Source: Candidatus Bathyarchaeota archaeon (lineage in GTDB: Archaea > Thermoproteota > Bathyarchaeia > RBG-16-48-13 > GCA-020355125). From it: a DNA stretch of 8,178 nt. Positions within the stretch are counted from its first letter, which is position 1. The number at the start of each line of letters is the position of its first letter. Shown here piece by piece: positions 1 to 6,925 of the stretch. The notes under the pieces were generated by a model, which saw nothing but the letters and a program-made list of their open reading frames with translations, was not told where the DNA came from and made no database searches. The position numbers were made by a program, and so were the translations under genes. The stretch lies in the NCBI GenBank assembly GCA_030607815.1, contig JAUWJG010000033.1, forward strand, positions 1-8,178, in the 5' to 3' direction.

Positions 1-112
1 AAAAAGACTGTGACCCCTTTAAATCTCTCTTAAACTTATGTGTTTATTCTTTTCTATATTTAACACTCCAGAAGATAACGTAGATCAAAGTTTCTCATAA
101 AAAGATTCAAAT

Positions 113-138
113 TCATTTAAAGTTTGATCATTTAAAGA
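113..138 (+). promoter_or_regulatory. Candidate promoter element: TATA-like tandem repeat
   Basis: The ten-base word TCATTTAAAG occurs at 113-122 and again at 128-137, a period of 15 bases. Each copy contains TTTAAA, which resembles an archaeal TATA box. The second copy lies about 65 bases upstream of the ATG at 203, which would place transcription start roughly 40 bases before that codon. The duplication could equally be a regulator binding site next to the core promoter. In such AT-rich DNA this is only a candidate. A TAATATT at about 165-171 is an alternative TATA-like site with a much shorter leader. Confidence 0.25.
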
Positions 139-193
139 AAAATAGATGTTAATATGAAAAGGTATTAATATTCATAATTTTTGATTATATTTA

Positions 194-200
194 GTGATCT
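194..200 (+). promoter_or_regulatory. Probable Shine-Dalgarno site (GTGATCT)
   Basis: GTGATC at 194-199 matches part of the sequence complementary to the 3' end of archaeal 16S rRNA (AGGTGATC) and ends three bases before the ATG at 203. This argues that the GTG at 194, which is in frame, belongs to the ribosome binding site and that translation starts at the ATG. Confidence 0.35.
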
Positions 201-202
201 AT

Positions 203-1378
203 ATGCATTTTAATGACTTAAATCCACCCGAACGACTTTTATTAGGGCCTGGACCTAGTAATGTAAATCCACGTGTATTGAAAGCATTATCTTCTCCACT
301 AGTGGGCTATATGGACCCTTTTTATTTAAAAGTCATGGACGAAACTAAAGACCTCTTAAAATATGTTTTCAAGACTAAGAATGAGTTCACTTTTCCTGTT
401 CCCGGAACTGGTATGGCCGGAATGGAAGCTTCTCTCTGTAATGTTGTAGAGTTGGGAGATGAAGTGATTGTTTGTATTAATGGATTCTTTGGAGAACGAA
501 TGAATGAACTCGTCTTGAGAATCGGTGGAAAACCTATAAGGATAGAGGCGGGATGGGGAAAAATCATCACTAAAGAATCAGTTGAGGAAGCATTGAGAGA
601 GAGTAATGCCAAAGCTATTGCTATTGTACATGGAGAAACCTCCACAGGTATACAACAACCAATAAAAGAATTGTCAAAGCTAGCTAAAAGTTATGACTCT
701 TTGCTAATTGTTGACGCAGTAACTTCACTTGGTGGATGCGAATTAGATCTAGATGCTTGGGGAATAGATGTTTGTTACAGTGGAACACAGAAATGTCTGA
801 ACTGCCCCCCTGGATTAGCTCCTATTACTTTAAACGATAGAGCTCTCAATACTATTCAGAATAGAAAGACCAAAATTCAAAGCTTTTACTTAGATCTTCA
901 ATTGATTAATAAATATTGGACAGATGCAAGGGTTTACCACCATACAGGACCAATCGCGATGACATACGCTTTAAGAGAGGCTTTACGTATAATTTATGAG
1001 GAAGGTCTTGAAAATCGATTAGCTCGGCATAATAGAAACAGTCAAGCTTTTATTAAGGGCATCGAAGCTATGGGACTAGAAATGCATGCTCAAGAGGGCT
1101 ATCGTCTTCCAAGTCTGAATACAGTAGTGATCCCTAAAGGTATAATTGATGTCAATGTTAGACGAATGTTATTCGATTATTTTAATATAGAGATTGGTGG
1201 CGGTCTTGGACTTTTGAAGGGTAAGATTTGGAGAGTTGGATTGATGGGAAGAAACTCTACTGAGAAAAACGTTATACTACTTTTAGAAGCATTAGAGCGA
1301 ACCTTAAGAAAAGAAGGCTATCACAATAAACCTAACTCAGGTGTTGGAGCAGCTATCGATTTTTACGATTCAAAATGA
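203..1378 (+). CDS. Class V aminotransferase, alanine/serine-glyoxylate (AGT) type
   Basis: A PLP-dependent, fold-type I (class V) aminotransferase, cytosolic, 391 residues from the ATG at 203; an in-frame GTG at 194 would add three. Visible family features are the N-terminal GPGPSN phosphate-loop motif, VPGTGMAGMEA, the PLP-pyridine Asp in VDAVTSLGG (about residue 171), and SGTQKCLNCPPGL with the Schiff-base lysine at about 197. Later come YHHTGP and the C-terminal GGLGLLKGKIWRVGLMG block. Motif order and full length match AGT-type transaminases, which make glycine from glyoxylate using alanine or serine. Some archaeal members of this class act on aspartate instead, so the substrate is open. 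The gene is transcribed convergently with the purine string and is probably a separate unit. Glycine is the substrate of PurD, so a metabolic connection is possible but inferred. Confidence 0.9.
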   Translation: MHFNDLNPPERLLLGPGPSNVNPRVLKALSSPLVGYMDPFYLKVMDETKDLLKYVFKTKNEFTFPVPGTGMAGMEASLCNVVELGDEVIVCINGFFGERMNELVLRIGGKPIRIEAGWGKIITKESVEEALRESNAKAIAIVHGETSTGIQQPIKELSKLAKSYDSLLIVDAVTSLGGCELDLDAWGIDVCYSGTQKCLNCPPGLAPITLNDRALNTIQNRKTKIQSFYLDLQLINKYWTDARVYHHTGPIAMTYALREALRIIYEEGLENRLARHNRNSQAFIKGIEAMGLEMHAQEGYRLPSLNTVVIPKGIIDVNVRRMLFDYFNIEIGGGLGLLKGKIWRVGLMGRNSTEKNVILLLEALERTLRKEGYHNKPNSGVGAAIDFYDSK

Positions 1379-1393
1379 AAGAGATTAGAAACC

Positions 1394-1407
1394 TTTTTAT
1401 TTTTTTT
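1394..1407 (+). terminator. T-run terminator in the convergent gap
   Basis: The 32 bases between the two convergent stop codons contain five T, one A, then eight T on the plus strand. There is no preceding hairpin, which is the usual archaeal T-rich termination signal. It lies 15 bases past the aminotransferase stop. No comparable T-run is seen for the minus-strand unit, whose transcript may run into the 3' end of the aminotransferase gene. Confidence 0.5.
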
Positions 1408-1410
1408 CCT

Positions 1411-2313
1411 TTATGTTTCCGTTAAAGCTGAACTGGTAGGTAACCCTTTTCTGGAACCTTTTTTCTGTATTTTACATGACGCAATGAAGTTACCTAACTT
1501 TCCACAGGTGTATAGATCCTTCCCCATTAATAGACCATAGAGAAAGCCTGCACAATAAGCGTCACCAGCGCCTGTTGTATCCACTACCTTAACCTTATAA
1601 GCATCGATTAGAAACTTTTCCTTACCGTCGGTGACATAACACCCTTTTTTACCCAACTTTACTGCTACAAATCTCGCACCATTCTCGAGTAAAATTTTTG
1701 AACCATTTTCAAAATCTTTACCTGTGAGAATTTTTAGTTCGCGTTCGTTTGGGAACAATACATAGCTTTTCTTAATGATTGGTTTTAAAGCAGTGAAACC
1801 TCTTCTCATGTATAGTTCCCCCGGATCGAAGCTTAACTTGACTTCTGATAAGGTCTTTATGATTTTTTTCTGAACATTAAAAGATTTTTCTCCTACAAAA
1901 GATGTTAAATGTAGAAATTTTGTGTTTCTAACATAGGTTTCATCGATTTCTTCAAATTTTATTGTATCATTAACACCAGGATTGACATAAAGGGCTCTTT
2001 CTCCATTTTCATCAACGAACCCCATCACTGTGCCACTTCTTCCCTCTTCCGACATTATTACATTAGTCGTGTCAACTTTTTCTTCTCTTAAACTCTTTAA
2101 CTGTATCTCTCCCTCTTTATCATTTGCAAGCTTTCCAATATAACCTACTTTAACCCCTAACCTAGCCAATCCTACTATTGTATTCGCTGATGAACCCCCC
2201 GGTGTTTCGTCATAACACGTTATGAAAGTCTCTTCTCCTGCCCCAACCAGCCTCTTGACTCTATATAGTTTGTCAACATTTAAGGCACCAAAGCCCACAA
2301 CATCCATTTTCAT
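1411..2313 (-). CDS. PfkB-family (ribokinase-like) sugar or nucleoside kinase
   Basis: A full-length 300-residue PfkB/ribokinase-fold kinase that transfers the ATP gamma-phosphate to a sugar or nucleoside hydroxyl. PfkB signature 1 is seen at residues 39-45 (GGSSANT, substrate and lid region). Signature 2 is at 245-256 (DTTGAGDAYCAG), with the anion hole and catalytic base Asp251. FPNERELKILTG (187-198) is the usual linker before the nucleotide-binding part. The ATG overlaps the ftr stop codon by four bases (ATGA), so translation is probably coupled to ftr; no strong Shine-Dalgarno site is seen. A second ATG two codons in is possible. Substrate cannot be read from sequence. Archaeal PfkB proteins include broad nucleoside kinases (the MJ0406 type), and purine gene context makes a salvage nucleoside kinase reasonable. 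Ribokinase or another sugar kinase remains possible. Confidence 0.85.
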   Translation of the reverse strand: MKMDVVGFGALNVDKLYRVKRLVGAGEETFITCYDETPGGSSANTIVGLARLGVKVGYIGKLANDKEGEIQLKSLREEKVDTTNVIMSEEGRSGTVMGFVDENGERALYVNPGVNDTIKFEEIDETYVRNTKFLHLTSFVGEKSFNVQKKIIKTLSEVKLSFDPGELYMRRGFTALKPIIKKSYVLFPNERELKILTGKDFENGSKILLENGARFVAVKLGKKGCYVTDGKEKFLIDAYKVKVVDTTGAGDAYCAGFLYGLLMGKDLYTCGKLGNFIASCKIQKKGSRKGLPTSSALTET

Positions 2314-3206
2314 GGAAACAACTCTCTGAGGAAGATCTTATATTTTCCAAGTTTCCCACCATAGTTTCCTGCTGTGATCTTTACCACACCCGTCATATCT
2401 TTTACACTAAAAATAGCTTCTTTCATAGCTTTCTTTACACTTCGAAGGGAAATTCCATTAATAACAATTTCTGGGATTGAATTCACATCTTTTTGTACCT
2501 TTGAATCAGAAATTTTATCTTTAATTGTTGGACAGTAAGGATGGTTCGTAGTTGGGCCAATATGTGGAAATTTTGTTTCTAGTTTTGAACCAGCTGCACA
2601 AATATCAAAGGTTGTTATAACCCCTTCAACCTTTTTTATAGCTTTTATAGCCTTATCTCCAGCTTCTAAGGCAACATCTTCTGTTGTACACATGAACCAC
2701 ACGTTTCCACCCATGACTCCTTTCTTATACCCCAAATAACGCTCTATAATAAAATCCCCCATCATAATGGGTATCTTTATGATCTGTCGTCCATATAGTT
2801 CTGTTTCATATTCATATCCGTCTCCACAATGTCCAATTCTATTTAACGCATCAATTTTCTCTTCACTATCGCAGGCATTATAGATCGCTGTTGTCGGTAC
2901 GACAAGAATTCCCTGTCGTATCCTATAAGAAATTTCTCTGTATAATCTATCCACTGATTTACTTACTGCTTTTTCGTTTAATCTTCCCCAATACTGTAAG
3001 ATAGCTCCTAACCGTCCATCTGGTGTTTCATTTTTATTTAACCACTTCTCAATACCCCCCTCAGTTCTATTGATTATCACTGAAGGTAGAGCCGTTGAGT
3101 TATAGGCTGCTTTCTTCAACCTTTTTTTATCCTTTGCAGTAACTATTATTCGCATGTATAAACCGTCAAAAGCCTCTGCGTATGTGTTTTCAATATCAAT
3201 TGTCAT
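2310..3206 (-). CDS. ftr: Formylmethanofuran:tetrahydromethanopterin formyltransferase
   Basis: Ftr reversibly transfers a formyl group between formylmethanofuran and N5 of H4MPT, a cytosolic step of the archaeal C1 (methyl-branch) pathway. The 298 residues match the usual length of about 296-300. Family blocks appear in order: NTYAEAF (7-13), ETPDGR (60-65), a GDGYE block (128-132), GVMGGN (163-168), TTNHPYCPT (219-227), PEIVINGIS (245-253) and the C-terminal VVKITAGNYGGKLGKY (274-289). Glu246 lines up with the conserved Glu of EIVINGL, reported near the active site in the Methanopyrus enzyme. The start is supported by a strong AGGAGG nine bases upstream. It follows the HAD gene by 28 bases and overlaps the PfkB gene by four. 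The unusual point is the context: it sits at the end of a purine biosynthesis operon instead of beside formylmethanofuran dehydrogenase or other C1 genes. Confidence 0.95.
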   Translation of the reverse strand: MTIDIENTYAEAFDGLYMRIIVTAKDKKRLKKAAYNSTALPSVIINRTEGGIEKWLNKNETPDGRLGAILQYWGRLNEKAVSKSVDRLYREISYRIRQGILVVPTTAIYNACDSEEKIDALNRIGHCGDGYEYETELYGRQIIKIPIMMGDFIIERYLGYKKGVMGGNVWFMCTTEDVALEAGDKAIKAIKKVEGVITTFDICAAGSKLETKFPHIGPTTNHPYCPTIKDKISDSKVQKDVNSIPEIVINGISLRSVKKAMKEAIFSVKDMTGVVKITAGNYGGKLGKYKIFLRELFP

Positions 3207-3215
3207 TGTATTATT

Positions 3216-3221
3216 CCTCCT
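3216..3221 (-). promoter_or_regulatory. Strong Shine-Dalgarno site for ftr (AGGAGG)
   Basis: Read on the minus strand, AGGAGG is followed by nine bases and then the ATG at 3206. It is the best Shine-Dalgarno match in the window. It suggests ftr is translated independently and efficiently within the operon, and it fixes the start codon. Confidence 0.75.
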
Positions 3222-3234
3222 GAATTTACCATTA

Positions 3235-4335
3235 TTATCCTAATCCCCCTATCGCTTCACCTCTAACCATCTTTCTGAAAAAACTACTTTCTTTTACCAT
3301 TCTCTCCACATTCTCCGTAGTTATCCTCTCAACTTTTGGGAAAGAATCTGGATCCAATTTACTAATCTTCTTAATAAGAGTTGCATCAACACAAAACTTC
3401 TCTAAAGTATTGATTGACCACATTTCAGCAAGTCTCATAACATGCTCCTTCCCAAACCTGAAAAAAAGATCTACTAGAATTGAGGTTACAACTGCATTTT
3501 TAGAGATAACAGCAACTTCCGCGTTTTCTACAGCGTATCTATTACCATTAAAGGAGATGGTTAATCCTCCCCCCTCTTTCACTAGACTGAAAGCTTGTAC
3601 ATCTGTGATACTGTCACCGATATACACGACTTTATTCAGGGGACTACCCACTTTTTTCGTTATTATCCTGATAGCTTTTGCCTTCTCTTCTCCGCCAACA
3701 GGATTAACTTCTCTAAGTATTCTACCAGAATCCATTATCATAATCTCTTTCCAAAAAATTTTATCCAATTTTTCAATCGTTTCTTGATCTTTTATCGAAA
3801 GATACTTGACTGATTTTGCTCCTTCCGGTATTTCTATCATTGGGTAAGATGTTATCTCTTCTCTCAGAATCTTGAGCCGTTTAATTTCTTTCGAAGAAAT
3901 GGAGTATTTATCTAAATCTAATCTTGTACAGTAAACGTTCTCAAGAGGGAAGTCTGTGATGGCGCATAATGAAGAGATGTACTGATTATAGCTTGTGCTG
4001 ATAATGAAAGATGGTCTTAGTTTTCTTATGTAATTGAGCATATTCAAAGCTCCTTGAATAAGGAGAACATTTTCGGCAGAGTATCTCTCTACAGTCTCAT
4101 TTGTAGCACCATATGCTTTCAAGAAAGGAGTTATTAACTTTAGAGTGTATCCGGCTTTATATCTTGGTCGCCTAACTATATCCACTAGTACGTCATCGTA
4201 TTTACTTATCAGAGAAAAGAAGTAATCTCCATCTGGAATAAAATGTTTAGTCAACTCGAAAGCATTATCATTTTTAGAAATGGGGCCTTCGCAATCTGAA
4301 ATAAATACACCTGCATCCTCAGGTTGGTGATTCAC
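3235..4335 (-). CDS. Archaeal HAD-superfamily phosphohydrolase, EhaR-like (COG4030-type)
   Basis: A 366-residue HAD-fold protein. Motif I is ISDCEGPISKND (residues 12-23), with nucleophile Asp14 and Glu16 where most HAD phosphatases have the second Asp. Motif II is probably the Ser/Thr in IISTSYNQY (111-119). The motif III lysine is probably Lys218 or Lys220. Motif IV is YIGDSITDVQAF (238-249), with Asp241 and Asp245. A large insert between motifs I and II forms the cap. The DCEGP motif recalls the archaeal family annotated as predicted phosphohydrolase or 'energy-converting hydrogenase A subunit R' (EhaR); this is from memory. No hydrogenase genes are near. Start is GTG, two bases after the purD stop, with GAGGA ten bases upstream; no later start would leave a normal lead-in to motif I. 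The substrate is unknown. Position between purD and ftr suggests a phosphorylated purine- or pterin-related compound, which is inference only. Confidence 0.75.
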   Translation of the reverse strand: MNHQPEDAGVFISDCEGPISKNDNAFELTKHFIPDGDYFFSLISKYDDVLVDIVRRPRYKAGYTLKLITPFLKAYGATNETVERYSAENVLLIQGALNMLNYIRKLRPSFIISTSYNQYISSLCAITDFPLENVYCTRLDLDKYSISSKEIKRLKILREEITSYPMIEIPEGAKSVKYLSIKDQETIEKLDKIFWKEIMIMDSGRILREVNPVGGEEKAKAIRIITKKVGSPLNKVVYIGDSITDVQAFSLVKEGGGLTISFNGNRYAVENAEVAVISKNAVVTSILVDLFFRFGKEHVMRLAEMWSINTLEKFCVDATLIKKISKLDPDSFPKVERITTENVERMVKESSFFRKMVRGEAIGGLG

Positions 4336-4337
4336 GG

Positions 4338-5726
4338 CTATTCTGTCCTCAATTTCCTCATATGTTCTATACTCTTCTGTATGCTTTCCTTTGAGGCTAT
4401 ATCCTTCCTGTACCAGAGAGACCCACCTTTAATAGCTTTTATTCCTTCAAGAGAAATTTCCCTTGCATTTTCCAAATTCTCTGCTGCTCCAACAACACAA
4501 ACGGTTCGTGATTTTAATCCATAGGTTTTTCCATTCCTCAACTCCATAGCTCCGGGGTATACCCACATTCTCCCATGGCTTTCTTCACATAACTTATAAG
4601 CAGCATTTAGATAGATTTGTTTGTCACCTCTGAACTTTTCAACTATACCACCATATGTTGGTGGAACTTTATACGTCACAACAGTAGCTAATTTCTTAAA
4701 TTTAACCATGTTTAACTTTTCATCAATTATTTTAAAACACACATCGATAAAATCATCTTCCAATATTGGAAGTATATTCATTACTTCTGGGTCTCCCAGC
4801 CTACTGTTATTCTCTAAGATTTTCAGGCCCTTACCTGTATGCATGAACGCGGCATAGAAAGGCACACCACGAAGACCGGGATTAGTCCCTTTTCCTTTAA
4901 GTCGTTTAAAAACTCTATTCATTATATCTATCTCATTAGATCTATCCTGCTGAGTCATAAATGGTAACCAGTCAGATTCAGCCTTATATGAACCCATTCC
5001 GCCAGTATTTGGACCCCGATCTCCTTCGAAAGCTCTTTTATAATCTCTAGTTTCAGGTAGAGGTAGAAGGTTTTTTCCATCACAAAATGCTTGAAAACTT
5101 GATTCCTCTCCAAAAATTTTCTCTTCAACTATTACTGGTCCATGCTTATAGTTTGATAAGAAATGCTGAAATAATTCTTGACGATTCGTAAAATGGTCTC
5201 CCCATATACCAACCCCCTTCCCAGCGGTTGTTCCGTCAGGTTTAACCGCGACTTGATCATTTAGAACATCCAGCCATTTCCAAAGATCTTTCTTAACATC
5301 AGTTAAATTTGTATACTCGTTGCGATCAAACAACTTGAATCTTGGATTTATCTCCGCTTTAATCTCTTGAAATAATCTACGTTGTACAATTTTACTCCCT
5401 TCCATCGCATATTTCTTTGTTGGGCAAATCATAGGTATGCTTGTTTCATTTTCAATAATATCCCGGACGCCCTCGATTATCGGTTTCTCAGGACCTACTA
5501 TTCCAAAATCAATCTTACTCTTATATTTATCAGCGAATTGAGATATTTTCTTAACATCAAGGTCAGGAATTACCAGATGTTTCTTTGCTTTCTTTACGTT
5601 AAACGGATTTCTATTCTTATCAATAATGTAAAGTTCAACAGAATATTTTTCGCTACGACAGAAAGCATCAATAATTGCTGTTCCCCTTGAACCATAACAA
5701 ATAACTAAAATACCCACCTTATTCAT
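4338..5726 (-). CDS. purD: Phosphoribosylamine-glycine ligase (GAR synthetase)
   Basis: PurD joins glycine to 5-phosphoribosylamine with ATP, the second step of de novo purine synthesis. It is an ATP-grasp enzyme. Visible blocks are VGPEKPIIEGV (78-88, matching the family GPE-PL-G motif), the ATP-grasp glycine loop VKPDGTTAGKGVGIW, and the DRGPNTGGMGSY motif. The metal/ATP motif LENNSRLGDPEV corresponds to the usual E-N-RFGDPE. Length is 462, somewhat longer than the common 420-430. The N-terminal loop reads CYGSRGTAIIDAF where most PurDs have GGGxREHA, so Arg and Ala are kept but Glu and His are not. The start is set by AGGTGA four bases before the ATG. It follows purM by 55 bases, the largest gap in the operon, and is two bases from the HAD gene. 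Confidence 0.93.
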   Translation of the reverse strand: MNKVGILVICYGSRGTAIIDAFCRSEKYSVELYIIDKNRNPFNVKKAKKHLVIPDLDVKKISQFADKYKSKIDFGIVGPEKPIIEGVRDIIENETSIPMICPTKKYAMEGSKIVQRRLFQEIKAEINPRFKLFDRNEYTNLTDVKKDLWKWLDVLNDQVAVKPDGTTAGKGVGIWGDHFTNRQELFQHFLSNYKHGPVIVEEKIFGEESSFQAFCDGKNLLPLPETRDYKRAFEGDRGPNTGGMGSYKAESDWLPFMTQQDRSNEIDIMNRVFKRLKGKGTNPGLRGVPFYAAFMHTGKGLKILENNSRLGDPEVMNILPILEDDFIDVCFKIIDEKLNMVKFKKLATVVTYKVPPTYGGIVEKFRGDKQIYLNAAYKLCEESHGRMWVYPGAMELRNGKTYGLKSRTVCVVGAAENLENAREISLEGIKAIKGGSLWYRKDIASKESIQKSIEHMRKLRTE

Positions 5727-5730
5727 TTAA

Positions 5731-5736
5731 TCACCT
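5731..5736 (-). promoter_or_regulatory. Shine-Dalgarno site for purD (AGGTGA)
   Basis: On the minus strand, AGGTGATT lies four bases before the purD ATG and matches the archaeal anti-Shine-Dalgarno complement. A second ribosome-binding-like word, AAGGAG, lies further upstream at 5745-5750. I see no clear promoter in this 55-base gap, so purD is probably read through from purM. Confidence 0.65.
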
Positions 5737-5781
5737 GTAACTCTCCTTGATCTTTATCCTTCTAAATTTGACTAGATTGTT

Positions 5782-6906
5782 CTAGTATCTATAAACAATA
5801 TTTTTAGGTTTTATTACTACGCTTCTGTCTCCCTTCTGTACATAGCCTAACTTAAAAATTTCAATTCCATGTTTACCTGCAACTTCAATTATCGTCTCTT
5901 CATCTTCTTTTGGCGCAACTAGGGCTATAAAGACGCCCATATTCCACACTTGATAATTCTCGACATCAGTGACATCAAACCCAAATCGTTGTCCGAAATC
6001 TATCAATGACGAAAAGATTGTAGGCGGTTCTGGAATTTTATCAATGATATATGAAAAGAGAAACCTAGCTCTAGCAATCTTTCTAAAGCCATGCCCTGTT
6101 ATAGGAGAGATGTAGTGTAAATCCACTTTTGCCTTAAACATCTCTATAATGGGGCGTACATAAATCGGTGTCGGAGTTAGCAACTCTTCACCCATCATCT
6201 TTCCGTTCGGAAGTTCCGTGAAGTATCCCTCTGGTAACTTCTCTACGATACTTCTTGCCTTCGAAATTCCGTTCGCACAGATCCCGCCACTAGGTAAACC
6301 GTAAATAATATCGCCGTCGGTAATTTTTTGTCCATATGTGAACCTGCTCTTAGGCTTTATTATACCAATAGAACTACCCATGAGATCCAAAGTCTCGTTA
6401 TAAATAATGTTGGGTAAGGTAGGCGTTTCACCTTGTGGTATAGCACATCCCGCCAGATTAGCTGCGAGCGCGTATCCACTTAAAAGTTCATCCACTCTTT
6501 TCGGATCGCTAAACCACTCTGAATTTCCTGACGCTATGACGTCTGTGTATGCGATTGGGTCTGCACCGACAGCGACGAGATCGGTGACTGACATGGCTAC
6601 AGCATCTTGTCCAAGGAAACGGTAATATTTTCCCCCTTGAAACTCCGCTTCTATATCTATCTTTTTCTTTAACTCTCTCCATAGACTGTCAGCAATCAGA
6701 TTCTTTGTCCCTAAACCTTCCACATTGAAGGCTAACATGAAATCATACTCAAGAAAATCCAAAACCGCAGAGGGCTCTCCTACGGGCGCAACTTTTATAC
6801 CAATTCTTTCAGGGTTCTTAAATGTTGATTCAAACGTCTTTAAAGCCTTCCTCTTAACAGGATCCAATTTTTCATAATCAACAAGATCAGAATACTTTAT
6901 GGTCAT
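5782..6906 (-). CDS. purM: Phosphoribosylformylglycinamidine cyclo-ligase (AIR synthetase), divergent
   Basis: PurM closes the imidazole ring of FGAM with ATP to give AIR, step 5 of purine synthesis. The 374 residues compare with about 345 in E. coli. Family blocks in order are EGLGTK (63-68, for DGVGTK), the SVTDLVAVGADPIAYTDVIA segment (106-125), QGETPTLP (158-165), GLPSGGICANG (203-213, for the GL-SSG-HSNG motif), LLTPTPIYV (242-250), ITGHGF (269-274, usually ITGGG), and YQVWNMGVFIALV near the C-terminus. The order and the purQ/purD neighbours support PurM over the related HypE, SelD or ThiL. The start has GGAGAG six bases upstream and lies 19 bases after purQ. Several normally invariant positions differ, so this is a divergent branch, though nothing looks broken. 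Confidence 0.88.
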   Translation of the reverse strand: MTIKYSDLVDYEKLDPVKRKALKTFESTFKNPERIGIKVAPVGEPSAVLDFLEYDFMLAFNVEGLGTKNLIADSLWRELKKKIDIEAEFQGGKYYRFLGQDAVAMSVTDLVAVGADPIAYTDVIASGNSEWFSDPKRVDELLSGYALAANLAGCAIPQGETPTLPNIIYNETLDLMGSSIGIIKPKSRFTYGQKITDGDIIYGLPSGGICANGISKARSIVEKLPEGYFTELPNGKMMGEELLTPTPIYVRPIIEMFKAKVDLHYISPITGHGFRKIARARFLFSYIIDKIPEPPTIFSSLIDFGQRFGFDVTDVENYQVWNMGVFIALVAPKEDEETIIEVAGKHGIEIFKLGYVQKGDRSVVIKPKNIVYRY

Positions 6907-6925
6907 AAAGAGCTCTCCATAATAA

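Larger units (their letters stand above)
1..202. other. Intergenic region upstream of the aminotransferase gene
   Basis: This is an AT-rich stretch with no convincing open reading frame, no tRNA-like cloverleaf and no obvious long hairpin. It contains two copies of a TTTAAA-centred repeat and several A/T runs of the kind found in archaeal promoter regions. It most likely holds the promoter and short leader of the rightward aminotransferase gene. Whatever lies left of position 1 is not visible. Confidence 0.6.

Noticed and set aside
194..202. GTG at 194 as the aminotransferase start
   Set aside because: The GTG overlaps a GTGATC ribosome-binding-like sequence placed just before the ATG at 203, and no Shine-Dalgarno site is seen ahead of 194. 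The difference is three residues, so it remains possible.
322..645. Minus-strand open frame of 107 codons
   Set aside because: It lies wholly inside the well-supported aminotransferase gene, has no recognisable domain and no ribosome binding site, and is a shadow of the plus-strand frame.
3410..3813. Two overlapping plus-strand open frames antisense to the HAD gene
   Set aside because: Both are antisense to a gene with intact HAD motifs; their compositions look like reverse-strand reading and no family is recognisable.
4324..5690. Plus-strand open frames antisense to purD
   Set aside because: All lie opposite the conserved purD gene, are short, and show no independent evidence of coding.
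5727..5781. Internal promoter or riboswitch in the purM-purD gap
   Set aside because: The 55 bases contain two Shine-Dalgarno-like words but no convincing TATA/BRE pair and no room for a known purine riboswitch aptamer.
6407..6625. Plus-strand open frame antisense to purM
   Set aside because: It mirrors the conserved purM motif region and has no start signal or recognisable product.
5782..6906. Reading the PurM-like gene as HypE, SelD or ThiL
   Set aside because: These share the fold, but the order of motifs, the LLTPTPIYV and NMGVF blocks, and the purQ/purD neighbours fit AIR synthetase; no hydrogenase, selenium or thiamine genes are present.
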